NCBI GenBank assembly: GCA_049999805.1 | Contig: JBNGIO010006304.1 | Span: 117,260-158,040, forward strand | Length of the DNA stretch: 40,781 bases | Direction: 5' to 3' | Source: Folioceros fuciformis | Lineage: Eukaryota > Anthocerotophyta > Anthocerotopsida > Anthocerotales | In this document: one piece after another, positions 14,609-27,319 of the stretch | How the letters are laid out: every line of letters begins with the position of its first letter | Position numbering within the stretch: the stretch's first letter is position 1 | The notes under the pieces: model-generated | Told to the model about the DNA's origin: nothing | Seen by the model: the letters and a program-made list of their open reading frames with translations, nothing else | Databases searched by the model: none | Translations under genes and position numbers: made by a program

Positions 14609-15049
14609 ACACTTCTGTTAGCTCCTCCTTTGTAAGAGACATAGGAACCACGCACTTTGTACGTAATTGGTAGGTATGGTAATTGTTGCTTCTGCTATGG
14701 TGGTCCGAAAGTGAACGAGGATACTTCATTCTCAAAGTGGATGAGGAAGCTTTCTTGGACAAAAAAATGAAAGATGGAAACGTCTCTGTTCTTTTTTAAA
14801 AGCGCGTCGTGCCACCCTTCTCGCGGATTCATGTGGGTAGATGGGTTTGGTAATCTTAATTCAGACATGAAAGTCATAAGTCCCTGGCTCATGCGTTCCG
14901 AGCTATGGGTGGTTCCATGCGGGTTGCACACAGTTATCTTAGCTATGTGTCGGAAATGTACAAGTGCAGTTGCGCGCACAGGCTCACATAGGGCCGGTGA
15001 GGAGAAGTAACACACTTAGCCAAAAATGAGTTTCCAAAAATGAGTTTCC

Positions 15050-15290
15050 TCTTCCATTGTCTTTCCTTGTGTATGAGCCCTCCCGGGGCATATCCAAAAC
15101 TAATCAGGGTAGTCCATGTCTCCAGAATTCGTGTTCATGCTGCAACTTGGTGTGTATGTTCCAATTCACCACATTTTGCAAACATGTCCATCAACCAAGT
15201 GCCTATCACTATGTCCTTCCGCATTACACTTTTCACATTTGTGACATTGAAGTTTGTGTATAGGCCTACTCAAGAACAAGCAAGAGTAGA
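15050..15290 (-). pseudogene. Pentatricopeptide-repeat (PPR) fragment, decayed
   Basis: One minus-strand frame reads LMDMFAKCGELEHTHQVAA, a stop, then TRILETWTTLISFGYAPGG. This follows the PPR pattern (usual form: L-x-D-M-Y-A-K-C-G, then residues ending V-F, then V-x-T-W-T-T-M-I). The Phe expected after QV is replaced and a TGA interrupts the repeat. No start or neighbouring PPR units are found, so this is a relic of a larger PPR gene. Assignment rests on motif recognition over about 60 residues. Confidence 0.6.
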
Positions 15291-15479
15291 AAGGATATCC
15301 AAAATGAGGCCTACCGACTCCACATGAGCATATGCAATCAGAGCCTCCTGTCTTGATACCTTGTTGGGCGAAGGATATCCATCACTTAACAGAGGGTGTT
15401 GGCCATGAGTGTAAGGAAGCAGCTTTTTCATCTTGATGGTGGGTTAGCATTTCACATTCTAGGGACAAAGTTTTTAATT

Positions 15480-15880
15480 TTAAGGGGATTGTAGGTAACT
15501 TCAACAAAGGTATTATGGCACTAGTCCCCTTAGGTAATCTAAGTACCCTTCATTAGGTTGTCTGAAGATGGTTTTCATTTTTTTTATTATGAGATAATTA
15601 TTTTGGGAACAAAGTTCCAAGATAGTAGGTGATTTCAATCATGATATCATGGGGCTAGTCTTCTTAGATAATCTAAGTATCCTATATTGGGTTGTCCTTC
15701 CTTTTTAAGGGATGGTTTCCATATCTTCTTTTATTATAAAATATTTATTATTCTGAATATAGTAGGTAATCTCAACAAATGTATGATGGGGCTAGCCCTT
15801 AGATAATCCAACTATCTAGTCCGCTTCCTTTTTAAGGGAGATGATTTCCATCTCTTCTTTCATTATAGAAACTTTATTTT
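15480..15880. repeat. Three diverged direct repeats, about 130-150 bp each
   Basis: Three successive blocks share the order gtaggt(a/g)a-tt(c/t)caa, atgg(g)gctag, ttagataatc(t/c)aa, a cctttttaaggga-type motif and ttccat-tcttct-ttattata. They are clearly related but heavily diverged and AT-rich. They could be an old tandem duplication of a non-coding element or MITE-like sequence. Confidence 0.65.
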
Positions 15881-15958
15881 CTAATTAAAAAGTTGCCAAA
15901 ATTATAATATTTTGCTACCGAGGATTGTTTCCTAGAACGGCCGCCAAGCCGAGCGCCC

Positions 15959-15985
15959 CTATATATTAGTTCGTTGCCCTAACCC
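15959..15985 (+). promoter_or_regulatory. TATA-like box and telo-box upstream of eS6
   Basis: ctatatatta lies at 15959-15968 and ccctaaccc (telo-box type) at 15977-15985, about 100 bp before the eS6 start. Telo-boxes are known in promoters of plant ribosomal-protein genes. A second taaccctaag occurs in the intron near 16246. Role in this gene is inferred. Confidence 0.6.
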
Positions 15986-16086
15986 TTTTCGCACGTCCAT
16001 CTATAGCTTGAGGAACTCAGCGAATTCCTTTTCCTGCCTCGTCGCGCTCTGCATACAGCGAGACTTGGAGTTCTGTCGCAGTCGCG

Positions 16087-17413
<1,327 letters not shown>

Positions 17414-18116
17414 TTGCAAGGCACAGATTTTGATTCTTTTCGGAGACTTCGAGGCCGAGGTTTAGGCCGGTGTCACTAGATTTTTGGTATCATTAGGTCT
17501 CTCGATGTAAAGTGCAGATCCTAAGGAACGGTCCGATGTCGTGAATATCTAGAGGCTCTAGTATTATCCTTTCGCGGAAAGGTGTGACAGCTTGAGATTG
17601 ATAAGTAATAGAAATCTGCCAGATTTCACGCTGAAATAATTGTGCAGGAAGATTTTCCCCGTCACATGCTCCCTTCAATAGAGTCCACCCAACTCCGGCC
17701 GATAAGCTCCCCAACTGAACCCGCGTCAGATGTCGGCTTCCCCAGCGTTAGCGACATGGGACATACATGGAACCGAGCTAGGATAGACGTAGGAAAAATG
17801 TTTCACAAAACGAATCTGTGAATTCTCTTTACATTAAAGAGCTACCGCATAACTCCAAAAGACCCTAGCCCTTTCACCCCGCAAACGACACTAGAGCACA
17901 TTTCGCAACTCTCACATGGAGTGCTGATTTTGAAGCACCTCTCCTCTCCTCATCAGGTGACGGTGTGGCTGGTTTCATCTCATGAGATACTCCGCTTACT
18001 CAAGTCGAGTGAGTAGAAATTTTGATGCATTGGCCTTCCAAGTTTTTTCTTTTCCCTTCTGAGCCGCCGGGGTGTGGAAAACAAACATTCGTGGTTTTGT
18101 TGTGTTGCTTCTGCAG
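17414..18116. other. eS6 3' flank and upstream flank of the eS6 pseudogene
   Basis: No gene is seen. The first part should be the eS6 3' UTR. I could not find clear copies of eS6 exons 1-2 before the pseudogene's exon 3. Confidence 0.55.
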
Positions 18117-18640
18117 TCGTGCCTTTTTTGACAAGCGTCTGGCGCAGGAGGTGAACGGAGACGTCCTTGGACATGTAGGTTGAGGGCTTCCAATATCAGG
18201 AAGCTGTTCAATCTCTAGCGAGGACCACGACGTGCGCAAGTACGTCTACAACATATCGACAAACTTTCATCTCTCAGGCAGGTATGTGGTTGCTGGGGTG
18301 ATAATTCTTCTCTCGTTCTAGATCCCCACTTTCGAACACGAATAAATACTTTATGACATACTCGCATTCTGGTCATCCAAACAGTCGGATCGAAGCATGC
18401 TGTATGCTGACGCTGTTCTGGCTGATATATTGCACGCAGAAAGCGGAGCAAGGCTCCGAAAACCCAGCGCTTGGACTCCAGTGACTTCGCAGAGGAAGCG
18501 CTCCAGAGTTGCGGAGGAGAACAGAGCGTACAAAGCGAAGAATGAAGCGGCGGAGCAGCAAATGCTCATCGGCCTGCATCTCAAGGAGCAGCTGTAGCAT
18601 AAGAGTGAGAGTTTGGCTACGAAGCTTGCTTACAATGGCC
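18117..18640 (+). pseudogene. Broken duplicate of eS6, intron-bearing
   Basis: Exon-3-like sequence (18117-18174) encodes RAFFDKRLAQEVNGDVLGH between an intact acceptor (ctgcag) and donor (gtaggt). It runs almost directly into an exon-6-like piece (from about 18195, IRKLFNL then TAG). An exon-7-like piece (about 18440-18640) begins RKRSKAP-like and then loses frame. Exons 4 and 5 and part of 6 are deleted. Intron remnants lie between the pieces, so this came from DNA duplication rather than retroposition. The stop codon, frameshift and large deletion rule out a functional ribosomal protein. Confidence 0.92.
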
Positions 18641-19169
18641 GCCTGGAAGACGGACAGATAGTAATTCATTTGGTTCAATTTTGCGTCATCGCTGTGTATT
18701 CCATTCCGAAGTGCGCAATCTCTTTTTGCTAATTTTGCTCGTAGCTATCGGTGTGGCGTTCGTTTGCTCAATTTAAAACTGCAAGTAAGAACTGCTGTTC
18801 CTCCGCTGAATAGCAAGCTTATGAAGTTTATCTCAGCTACTGAGCGTGGAATAAGATCCTAGTGACAAAAACACTGATATACGCGAAAAATGGAGTGCTA
18901 AATAGCGTCTTCCGAGAGAAGGAACGGGGAGTCTTTTGAGGGTAGGGGAGCAACTAGCAGGAACGACGAGATAATATGGTACAAGAGCAGTGGCAGTCGA
19001 GAGTACTAGTACAGGCCTCCTTCCGTGCTGCGCCCCGCCATGCATGCTCCGCTCTCCTCCAAGCATCGCATTCCACCTCGCTTCGGCTCCGCTCGGCTCC
19101 ATCCCTGCCATGCTTGTTCCTGCCAGTTGCTCACAACCCCCATGGCATTATCTCCGTGCTCTTCCTTCC
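18641..19169. other. Intergenic region between eS6 pseudogene and KRP gene
   Basis: No gene is recognised. Because the KRP-like gene is on the minus strand, the right-hand part should contain its 3' UTR. The short open frames on both strands are unsupported. Confidence 0.55.
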
Positions 19170-21174
19170 TCAAGCCCCAGGCTGCCGCGGCAAAACGGGC
19201 GTTGCTACTCCTGATTCCGGTGCTGTTGGACCTGCTGTTCCTGCTGCTGGCTTCTCCTCCTCCACCTTCTCCCACTCAAACCGCCCAGGCAGCGGCACAT
19301 CGTTCACCGGATCAAAATTGTATCTGCGGGCCATGCAATATGAGTGAGGGAACATTCTTGGTGTGAAAACCAAGTGCAAGGAGTAATCCGAAGCTTGGTA
19401 GACAAGCATCACCTTTCAGCAAAGCGTTGGTGGTCGCGGCCCTCGGCCACAGAGAAGAAGTCGTCGAGCTCGGAGGCGGTGGGAGCTTCGAAGAGGCGGC
19501 GGCGACGACTGGGTCTCCAGCCTCCATCCTGCGGAGTGGGCAGGCGGGAACAGGCCTCAGGGGTATCGCAATCCTGGTCCCTGGAGTAACTGCTGGGCGT
19601 ACTTTCCCGGACATTCCTCAGGCTACTGCGTGTGGACGGGCGAGATATTTCACTGCACAACCACACGAGGCAGCGCCAATGTGCATCATCACTCCAGGAC
19701 TCTCAACGTTCAAACAAAAAACATTCAACTTCCTTCATCACCATACGCACTTACGTACCTATCCTTGGCCGAGAATCTGTCCAGCTCCATGGCGCTGTCG
19801 CCGAATGCATTGTCTCCAAACGACACCTCCACCTGAAGCACTCAGGCAACCCACACACAAGCAAAATGTAGCCAAGGACCCTTGGCCATGGAAAGCAATG
19901 CGAAGAAAGACGGCATTTTCACAGATAAGAAGCAAACAACAGCAACTTTCCTCCCTGATCACGGCGGCCCTGGACCATGGATGCTTGCATGACACGGGCC
20001 CCATTCCATACCATGGTCGCACCAACTGGCGTTCAAAACAAGTTCAGAAAAGGGAAACAGAACCCACACTAACCTCGAGACTCTTGGGATTGGGGAACTC
20101 GGAGGGATCTGCAGCGTCCTGGACCAGAACATGCCGCGATGTGGGAGACGAGCCAGAATTCCGCGCCATCCTGTTCGACTCCGAATTTAATTTCCCCGAG
20201 GCAGAGGCCGACGGGAGAATCGCAGAGGGAGGAGGGAGACAAGGAGGAGACGGCACCTCAGCCGCTGCCGCAGAAGTAATAGCATCAGCAACGACAGAAG
20301 CGGAAGCTGCAGCTGGCGGCATCCCCACGACCTGCTCTTCCAACGCCGCCTTCGCTACCTTGCTCCTGGCGTTGCTACGAGTGTTGGCCTTCCGCTTGGT
20401 CCCAGTGGTGGGCAAGGACGCCTTAGCTGCGCTCCCTGAGCTCCTGCTGCTGCCGGGAGTTCGCGCATTCCGGAGGCCCGACCGCCCACCTTCATGAGCA
20501 GGCACAGCCACCGCCTCCGCCTCCGGGTCTGCGGAATTGGCATTCCTCGATGCGGCTGCAGCGGCTTCGGCAGGCCTCATCCTCGAGTACCTGGACTCCT
20601 TCAATTTTGCCCCGCTGCTATCCTCGCCTGCTATCCTACCGTGCGGGGTGGGAGTGGAGGTGGAGCCTCGCCGCCTCACGTTAATGTCCCTGTCGGCCAC
20701 AACCACGGCCTTGTCCTTGTCTTTCTCCTTATCCGTCTTCCTACTGCGCAATGAGTAGCTGTTGGAATTGGGCGGCGAAGGCTCGGCAGCCTGCTTTTGC
20801 TTGAGCTTCTGTTGTGCCTTGGGCTGAGGCTGAGGCTGGCGCTGAGTGGGAGTGGGAGGCTGAGCCTGTTCCTCCTCAGGAAGCAGAGCAGCATGCTCTT
20901 CCTCCGCTCCAGCCTCTGCCTGGACGGCTCTCCGCTCCATCTCCATGGCGACAGCGGCAGGGGCAGCCTCCTCCTCCTCTTGCGCCTGCTCCCCCCTCCG
21001 CTTCTCCTTCTCCTGCTCCTCACTGGCGCTCTGAGCCAGCGCCAGTTTGCGGTCCTGCTCCAAGGCCAGAGTCCTCGCCCGCGTCCTCACACCCATGGAG
21101 CCCTGTTGTGTCGCATCCATCGCACCTGTTAGTCTTGGTCGAACGCCTTTCCTCTTCCACATATACTTTCCCAT
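19170..21174 (-). CDS. KRP: Cyclin-dependent kinase inhibitor, KRP/ICK family (long form)
   Basis: Predicted exons (minus): 20074-21174, 19759-19832, 19413-19625, 19170-19323, in phase, 513 residues. KRPs bind CDK-cyclin D complexes in the nucleus and restrain the cell cycle. Hallmarks in order: MGKYM at the N terminus, GVRTRARTLAL at 28-38, SYSLRSRKT near 140, RESTPSSYSRD near 396, then the CDK/cyclin-binding block PTASELDDFFSVAEG (about 441-455) and YNFDPVNDVPLPGRFEW (about 464-480). Two features are odd. The protein is about twice the usual 190-290 residues because exon 1 encodes a very long Ala/Ser/Glu/Gln-rich disordered region. It also does not end just after the FEW-x-KV motif but carries about 31 further residues rich in Glu, Ala, Pro and Thr. 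The family is certain from motifs; the paralogue is not. Confidence 0.93.
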
Positions 21175-22776
21175 GCTAACCCGTCATGAACCCCACCGCC
21201 GGGAACCCCAAATCCAACATGAGCGCTGAACCTGGAGAAGCTTCCCACAAAACCTGTCGACTCGGGGCCACTTATTTTGTGAGTGCACAATGCGCAGGCA
21301 GCCACACAAGAATGACGGCGGCCAAATTCTACGTGTCTTCCCACATGTCTAACTGCCAAATGCTGTTGAGAGAGCAGCCGCCGGCCGCTGACATCTACCC
21401 TCCGCCAAGGAGGCTTGAGCGCGCTTCCCAGCACACGGCTTGAAAGAGGCAGGCGAGGCGACCCACAGTCCACAGAGCTTCGTCGTCCTTGCACGCACAC
21501 GGGGAGCTTCAAGCACCACAAGCCCGCTCCCTCCAGAGTACACTGTACACACCTGGCTGTCTTGTCTTGCCTTGACTTGACTTGTGTTCCCTCCTCTTCC
21601 TTCGTCGCAGGCTCGAGCAGTCGGCGTAGCAGAGGCACACACGTTCCTCACACTTGTGCCAAGTAAGCAGGGAGACCAACTGAAGCAGCTGCCCCACGAG
21701 CAACGGAATCTCTTCCCCGCAACGAGGACAGCAAGGCCGCGGCAGACGCAATGGGCACAGTAGCAGTAGCCCGGCGTTTGCGGGAGGGCAGGCAGCTAGT
21801 TCCCTCGCTCCTGCTATCGGGTTCCCCTCAGACCGCAATTAGGTGAGAGTAGAAGAGACTCCGAGGAATAAGGCACCGAGGTGGAGCAGCTCCAAACAAA
21901 TTGGAAAATAAGATTGCTGGCCACCCGCTGCCTAGAAAGAGGAGCTGCAGCGACTCAGGAAACAGGGTGAAGACAACAAAATCCGCCTCCCGCCACGGAA
22001 GGTCGCAAAGCAGGAGAGGTGAGGGCAGGTGCAAGACACACGGCGCACAAAACCTAACCGGAGAGGCATAAGGCGGAGTGGCCACAATTTGAAGGTGTGA
22101 ACAGGCGTCCCCCTTGCCGGCGAGCACAAAAGAGGGTAGACGGCTGGAACGAGGAGCGGCCACAGACAGACAGACAAGGGAGGGAAGGAGAGGAAGAAAA
22201 CGGAGGAAAAGGGAGGAAAGGAAAGAGGGCGCAGGCTCAGCAATTTGCACACCCAGCTCCAAGCTCACCTCCGCTAGCCCAGAGCAAAGCAGAGCCGAGG
22301 AGGGCAAGGAAGGCGTACAAATTGCGAAAGCAATCTAGAAATTGGAAGGAGGCGGGGAGGGAGACGCCCTCGTGTTCGCACTCGCCCGCTCCATGCGCAG
22401 AGAAGGGCCCGCAGCCCCACGGCCGGCAGCTGATCGCTCCAGAGAATGAAAAAGCAGGCACAAGCTCCAGGCACGACCGCCCGGGAGCTCTGCTCTGGAT
22501 CAGCGCCACAACGGAAATTCAAAAAGCAGGCACAGCGCAAGGCGCTACCATGCTGACCCGACGACGACAGAACTAACCACGGCAGCGAGACCAGAGGACA
22601 CGACACGACAGGACGCGACGCGGAACGAGACGAGAGGCGTAGTAGCGCGGAGACGGAAGCCAGCGGGGAGACGAGGCGAGAAGGGAGGAGAAGGGCGGCG
22701 AGGAGGAGGAGCAGTAGCAGCAGGGGCAGGAGGGGAAGGAGGGGAAGGAGACGCTAGTCGGCGAGGAGAGGAGCTG

Positions 22777-22876
22777 NNNNNNNNNNNNNNNNNNNNNNNN
22801 NNNNNNNNNNNNNNNNNNNNNNNNNNNNNNNNNNNNNNNNNNNNNNNNNNNNNNNNNNNNNNNNNNNNNNNNNNNN
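22777..22876. other. 100-N assembly gap in GC-rich sequence
   Basis: Exactly 100 N between a purine-rich left flank (gaggagctg) and a right flank beginning ccccaccgaggg. Sequence of unknown length is missing. Confidence 0.9.
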
Positions 22877-23590
22877 CCCCACCGAGGGAGGGGGAGATAG
22901 CGCCAGGAGCCCCCCCGCCTGAAGCAGGCGGGGAGAGATGGTGCCACGGCGCGCCCGGGCTAGACGTGCCCTTTTCCGCGTGGCGTGAAAACGGCGGATG
23001 TGGGAAGTTGTAGAGCGGGCGGCGGAAGCGAGGGTGCAGGATAGATAAGCACGGGCGCAGCCACCGGGCAATACGGACAGTGCGCGAGCAAGCAAAGGGG
23101 GCAGCATTATAGAGCGGGAACAGAGGCGGGGCGGCGAAACCTGGGGGGTGGGGTGGGGTTTCGCCGAGAGGAGGAGGGGCCTGATGGGGCCAGCGCCTGG
23201 GCCTGTGCCAGGGCCCAGGGCCCAGCGCCAGCGCCGCTTTCTTCATTAATTAGGCGCGGGAGGCGGGGGCCCGGGTGGGGTGAAACTGGGCTTACCACGT
23301 CCTGTGAAGCCGTACCTTTTCTTCCTGACGGCTGGCGGAGGCAAAAGCCCGGAACTGGGCGCCATGGCAGCGCGGCGAAACTGGACGCTGTCCCTTTGCC
23401 GGGGCCCGGGCACCGCGTTAATGGCGCGGCCTGCGCCTGCGCCAGCGCGGTAACTGCGTCCGGCGTCCGGCCTCTGGTCCGGCAGCCAGAGCTGTTATGT
23501 AAACATGTATGTATCATGTACTGACTGTATGTTACATAGGCGTTGTATATCTTTTTACGCTCCAGCCGGGGAGGTTGGCCGGCTGGGTCC

Positions 23591-23617
23591 GGCCCGGCCC
23601 GGCCCGGCCCGGCCCGG
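23591..23617. repeat. (GGCCC)n pentanucleotide microsatellite
   Basis: Five perfect GGCCC units, then ggcgc. Open frames reading Gly-Pro-Ala-Arg repeats here are artefacts of this array. Confidence 0.9.
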
Positions 23618-24099
23618 CGCTTTTCTTTCCGTTGCGCCACCAGGCGAGTCTTTAAGACCCGTTTCCGAGTGAGGATTTGTTTCCGACCCCGGCCCTCGGT
23701 CCAGGAATCTCGTCGCTAAAGCACCGGTCAAATCCTGACACAAAAGACAGTGCCGACGAAACCCGAAGTTCCCCGAATCATTCCACAAATTAATCTACAT
23801 GCATTAATGTACATAACCAGCTGAAAATATGGAATTGAAGAGGCAAGTTGAAGGGGGCGAGGTCCGGAGGAGGGACACCGAGTGGTCAGGAGGGCCAGGA
23901 GCCGCAGACTGCAGTGCACCCCCAAAGGACAGCCCGGGGAATATCCACGTCGCTCCGTCTTGCCACTCCTGCTGCTCCTCCTTGCCTTCGCTGCGCTTCA
24001 CTCTAGGCGCACAGCTGCCAGCCGGGGAGATTGATTATGTAAGCATGACTCCCTCCATGATCTCAAACTTGCACTGCACATTCGCTTTTATGTGCTTTG

Positions 24100-24144
24100 C
24101 TTGGCTGGGCTTGGCTTGGCTGGGCTTGGCTTGGCTTGGCTTTG
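24100..24144. repeat. (GGCTT/GGGCTT)n pentanucleotide-type microsatellite
   Basis: Repeated ggctt units mixed with tgggctt units. The apparent Ala-Trp-Leu-Gly-Leu peptide here reflects the repeat. Confidence 0.85.
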
Positions 24145-24745
24145 CATCACCAAATGCTCCCAATCAACAACCATTATTATTAGCCTTGCCCACATAACTT
24201 CAAGAGACTAGATGAGATAAGACATCCCCTCTATCATCCTTGCACCACAAACTCATCTACCTACATAAAGTCCTCTCCTCTCCTCTTCAAAACATGTCCT
24301 TAGGCCTGGAGCAAGCTTGATTTATATTCCAATATGAACTACTTATCCATATCCATAGGCAAGTAATGCAACCAACTGCATTAGTCTACCACATGCATGT
24401 ACACAACACACCTAACTCAAGTTCATTAAACAAGTTCTCACCTATAATCCATCCACTTCGGCAAGGCAAGAACGTGCACCAGACCACACACGATACTACT
24501 CTCTACCTTGCTAGTACAATTGCATATGTGTACTTTCCCAATCCAAATCGTTATCCCTCTACTATCATGTTAGTGTATTGACATGCTACAAAGCCATCTT
24601 AATGAGTTGAGCCACACATACGGACCACCCACACACTACTTCATGATGGCATGTCTCTTAACGAGTTGGGTAGGTTTTGGATGAGCACTATATGAGCACA
24701 ACGCTCACTATGTACATATCCTCCTCCTCGTATCCGCACATCTTG

Positions 24746-24850
24746 GAGCCATAAATTCACATCCTTGTGCCAAAGGAGAGGAGCCATAAATTCACATCCT
24801 TGTGCCAAAAGAGAGGAGCCATAAATTCACATCCTTGTGCCAAAGGAGAA
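24746..24850. repeat. 35-bp minisatellite, three copies
   Basis: Units starting at 24746, 24781 and 24816 read gagccataaattcacatcct followed by tgtgccaaa(g/a)gagag, and are nearly identical. Confidence 0.95.
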
Positions 24851-25360
24851 GTGCATTGAATATGCTCATGCTCTACCTAGCCTAGTGGAATGGAATGTCA
24901 GCTTTCCACGCCATGACTTTGCAAGGTCATTAAAGCGAACTAACCAACTACTTAAAGTCTTCAGTGAGCATTTACTTGGAGCCCACGTGCCTACCAAGGA
25001 TCTCTTACACACAATACTTCGTGCACCATATGTGATGCGCCAACCCAACCTACGCTACATTTATGTGTCCGAATTTAACCACACACTAGGGTGCTGTATT
25101 GTATTGTCAGAGTGGTCAGTCGACCACCCTGATGCCTGCCGGACTCCCACCCGCTTATGTCCTTGGTACAATTCCAAGTTTGGTGGATTCAACCACTGCA
25201 ACCACCAAATATTTATGTACATATGTACAAAAAGTTAAGCACGTGGGTTTCATACGTACTTATCAGTCCTACCTATTTGTCTACCTACTTGCCTGCCTGC
25301 TTGCCATCGTGCACCCCAAGTATGGCAAAACCCATCCATTCGTACCTAGAGTTAAGGTGG

Positions 25361-25490
25361 GTAGCGCATTGTAGTACTGTACTAGTGAATACCTACTCAC
25401 TCAGGACTAGGGATGGAACCAAATCGAGTGATAGCGCATTGTAGTACTGTACTAGTGAATACCTTCTCACTCGAGATCAGACATGGAACC
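25361..25490. repeat. 70-bp direct repeat, two copies
   Basis: Units start at 25361 and 25431 with (g/a)tagcgcattgtagtactg and end near atggaacca. The second halves have diverged slightly. Confidence 0.85.
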
Positions 25491-26421
25491 AAAATCAGAG
25501 CCCAAAATCAGAGCCCACTAGTCAATACTTACCCACTTTAGTGCTCCCTAAGGTTAGTAGCTACCCACCTTTATTCATCCTGAGGTCATTATCTACCCTC
25601 TCCTGTGTTCCCTAAGATCAGTTCCTACCCTCTTTCGTGCTCCCTAAAAGTGGTTGAAACCATGTGTGTAATTAGGCACAAAGTACATACATAATGAGTT
25701 CATTATGATACACTACACTACTTGTATGTTTAAGTGTAAATAGTTATCACCTGTAACCAAAGCTATAGTACAAACCTTCCTGTCACACAAGTTTGGCAAA
25801 AGCTATCCTTGTAGTTTTGAGAGGCATGGGAGGGAAGGGGAGGGAACTTTGGAGTGTGATTTTTTTTTTTTATGGCTGAGGTCATGCTTCTTGTGACCAT
25901 AAGTGGAGTTTGTTATTTGTGATGAAAATTATCATAACTTGTTCACATAATCACTATATAGTGTAGTACAAAATGGTGACTTGATGTAACATTCGTGTAG
26001 TGATATTCACATCTGGTAAATATTATGTTGGTTGGCAAGTTGTCATGTATGCTTTAATTTCAAATATTGATTGTAAATACGATCGACAAGGGTTGCAAAG
26101 AGAAGACATGCTTGACCAAACATGTATGGTTGGGTCTACCTAGGAATGACTTGTCTTGTCTTTTCTTGTCCTATGGTATGTTATGTTGTTGAACATGTTC
26201 ACCAGCCATCACCTTGGGTGTCTAGTGAGTGGAGAGGAAAAAACAATGTTTAAAGAGTTTGGCATAAGAATTTGTATTTCAAAATTCCATGGATAATATT
26301 ATATGAATGAAGGATGAGTATTGAGATAAAGACGGTGTAGATGTCCTCTCACCCTTATCTTGGCAAGAGAGGTACTGTATAATAAAAAGCACGAGAATAA
26401 AATGGAGGTGGGACGAATCTA

Positions 26422-26613
26422 GAATGCCATAGACTAGGTCGCCAAGAGCTTAGACAATCGAAGAAGTCATTAGTTGAAAACTCATACCAAATGTACTTCA
26501 AGCATGTAGTTTGGTTTGAATGCCATAGACTAGATCGCCAAGGAGCTTAGACAATTCAAGAAGTCATTAGTTGAAAACTCGTACCAAATGTACTTCAAGC
26601 ATGTAGTTTGGTT
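26422..26613. repeat. 96-bp tandem duplication
   Basis: Copies start at 26422 and 26518 (gaatgccatagacta) and end at gcatgtagtttggttt. There are only a few differences between them. Confidence 0.92.
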
Positions 26614-27046
26614 TGTCGGTTATAACTGCCTACTAATCCTAAATGAAACATACTTAATTAACTCAAAGGTATAACCTAATTTATATATACGTAATTAAGG
26701 TATACTCCCAGTCACACTCCCAGTCATTTGTTATACAAACTAGACATAAGTTCTTGTTAAATGAATCACCAACTCCCATGTGTGTCTCATAAATCCAAAC
26801 AAACAGTACTCTTTCGATACCAGACTTCTTCAATTGCGCCCTAGTCTTCAAAGTCGGCAGTCACCGGTCTTCAAAGTCGGCAGCCACCGCACTTACTGCA
26901 CAGCTGCTAGATAGGTCAATTCCACCTTACCAGTTTGCTTTCCTTACGCTCAACATGGCAGGAACAGCAGCCACGCCAATTACCTTATCTGTCACTGATC
27001 CCATATTGCGGAGGAAGAGCCTGAAAGTCACACCGCGACAAGTTCG

Positions 27047-27319
27047 ATGAAGATAGCTCCCTGTGTAGTGAAGAGGGAGCCTCCCTCTATGCCGATAGCT
27101 CATGTCATGATTGATCTATGTAGCTGTAGGGATCTTATGCCGATAGCTCATGTCATTATTGATCTATGCAACTATAGGGATCTTATGCCGATAGCTCATG
27201 TCATGATTGATCTATGCAGCTGTAGGGATCTTATGCCGATAGCTCATGACATGATTGATCTATGCAACTGTAGGGATCTTATGGCTCCGTGTTATCGTGC
27301 TCATCCAAACACAATATAA
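27047..27319 (+). repeat. 48-bp minisatellite, four copies, open in one frame
   Basis: Four 48-bp units at 27089-27280 keep one frame open and encode a 16-residue repeat, PIAHVMIDLCSCRDLM, with few changes. Because 48 is a multiple of three, an open frame persists by chance once one unit is open. The frame starts at an ATG at 27047 and gives 90 residues. No known family matches and no conserved flanking exon is seen, so I treat it as a minisatellite that happens to be open. Confidence 0.85.

Larger units (their letters stand above)
14609..15958. other. Intergenic stretch with PPR relic and diverged repeats
   Basis: After the zinc-finger gene's 3' end this holds a decayed PPR fragment (about 15050-15290) and AT-rich diverged direct repeats (about 15480-15880). 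No intact gene is seen. Confidence 0.6.
21175..24200. other. GC-rich upstream region of the KRP gene, low complexity, with a gap
   Basis: About 3 kb without a recognisable gene. It contains purine-rich tracts on the plus strand (22.1-22.75 kb), a 100-N gap, and GGCCC and GGCTT arrays. Open frames of 100-230 codons on the minus strand are Ser/Pro/Ala/Arg-rich and come from base composition. Part is probably promoter and 5' UTR of the KRP gene. A clustered-tag pentamer run (cttgtcttgccttgacttga) lies near 21560. Confidence 0.55.
24201..27046. other. Gene-poor, AT-rich repeat region
   Basis: I recognise no gene. Three families of direct repeats occur (24746-24850, 25361-25490, 26422-26613) plus a poly-T run near 25862. 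Short open frames have no known domains. The stretch looks like old non-coding accessory DNA. Confidence 0.6.

Noticed and set aside
18117-18640. Processed (retroposed) eS6 copy
   Set aside because: Splice sites and intron sequence are retained between the exon remnants, so it arose by DNA duplication.
19427-20497. 356-codon plus-strand open frame
   Set aside because: It lies antisense to the KRP gene, matches no family, and runs through KRP introns. It stays open because of the GC-rich, low-complexity opposite strand.
22545-23640. Long Ser/Pro/Ala-rich minus-strand open frames
   Set aside because: They cross an N gap and GGCCC arrays, have no domain or splice logic, and reflect base composition.
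24746-26613. CRISPR-like arrays
   Set aside because: The repeats are adjacent or duplicated without unique spacers of uniform length, and the genome is a plant's.
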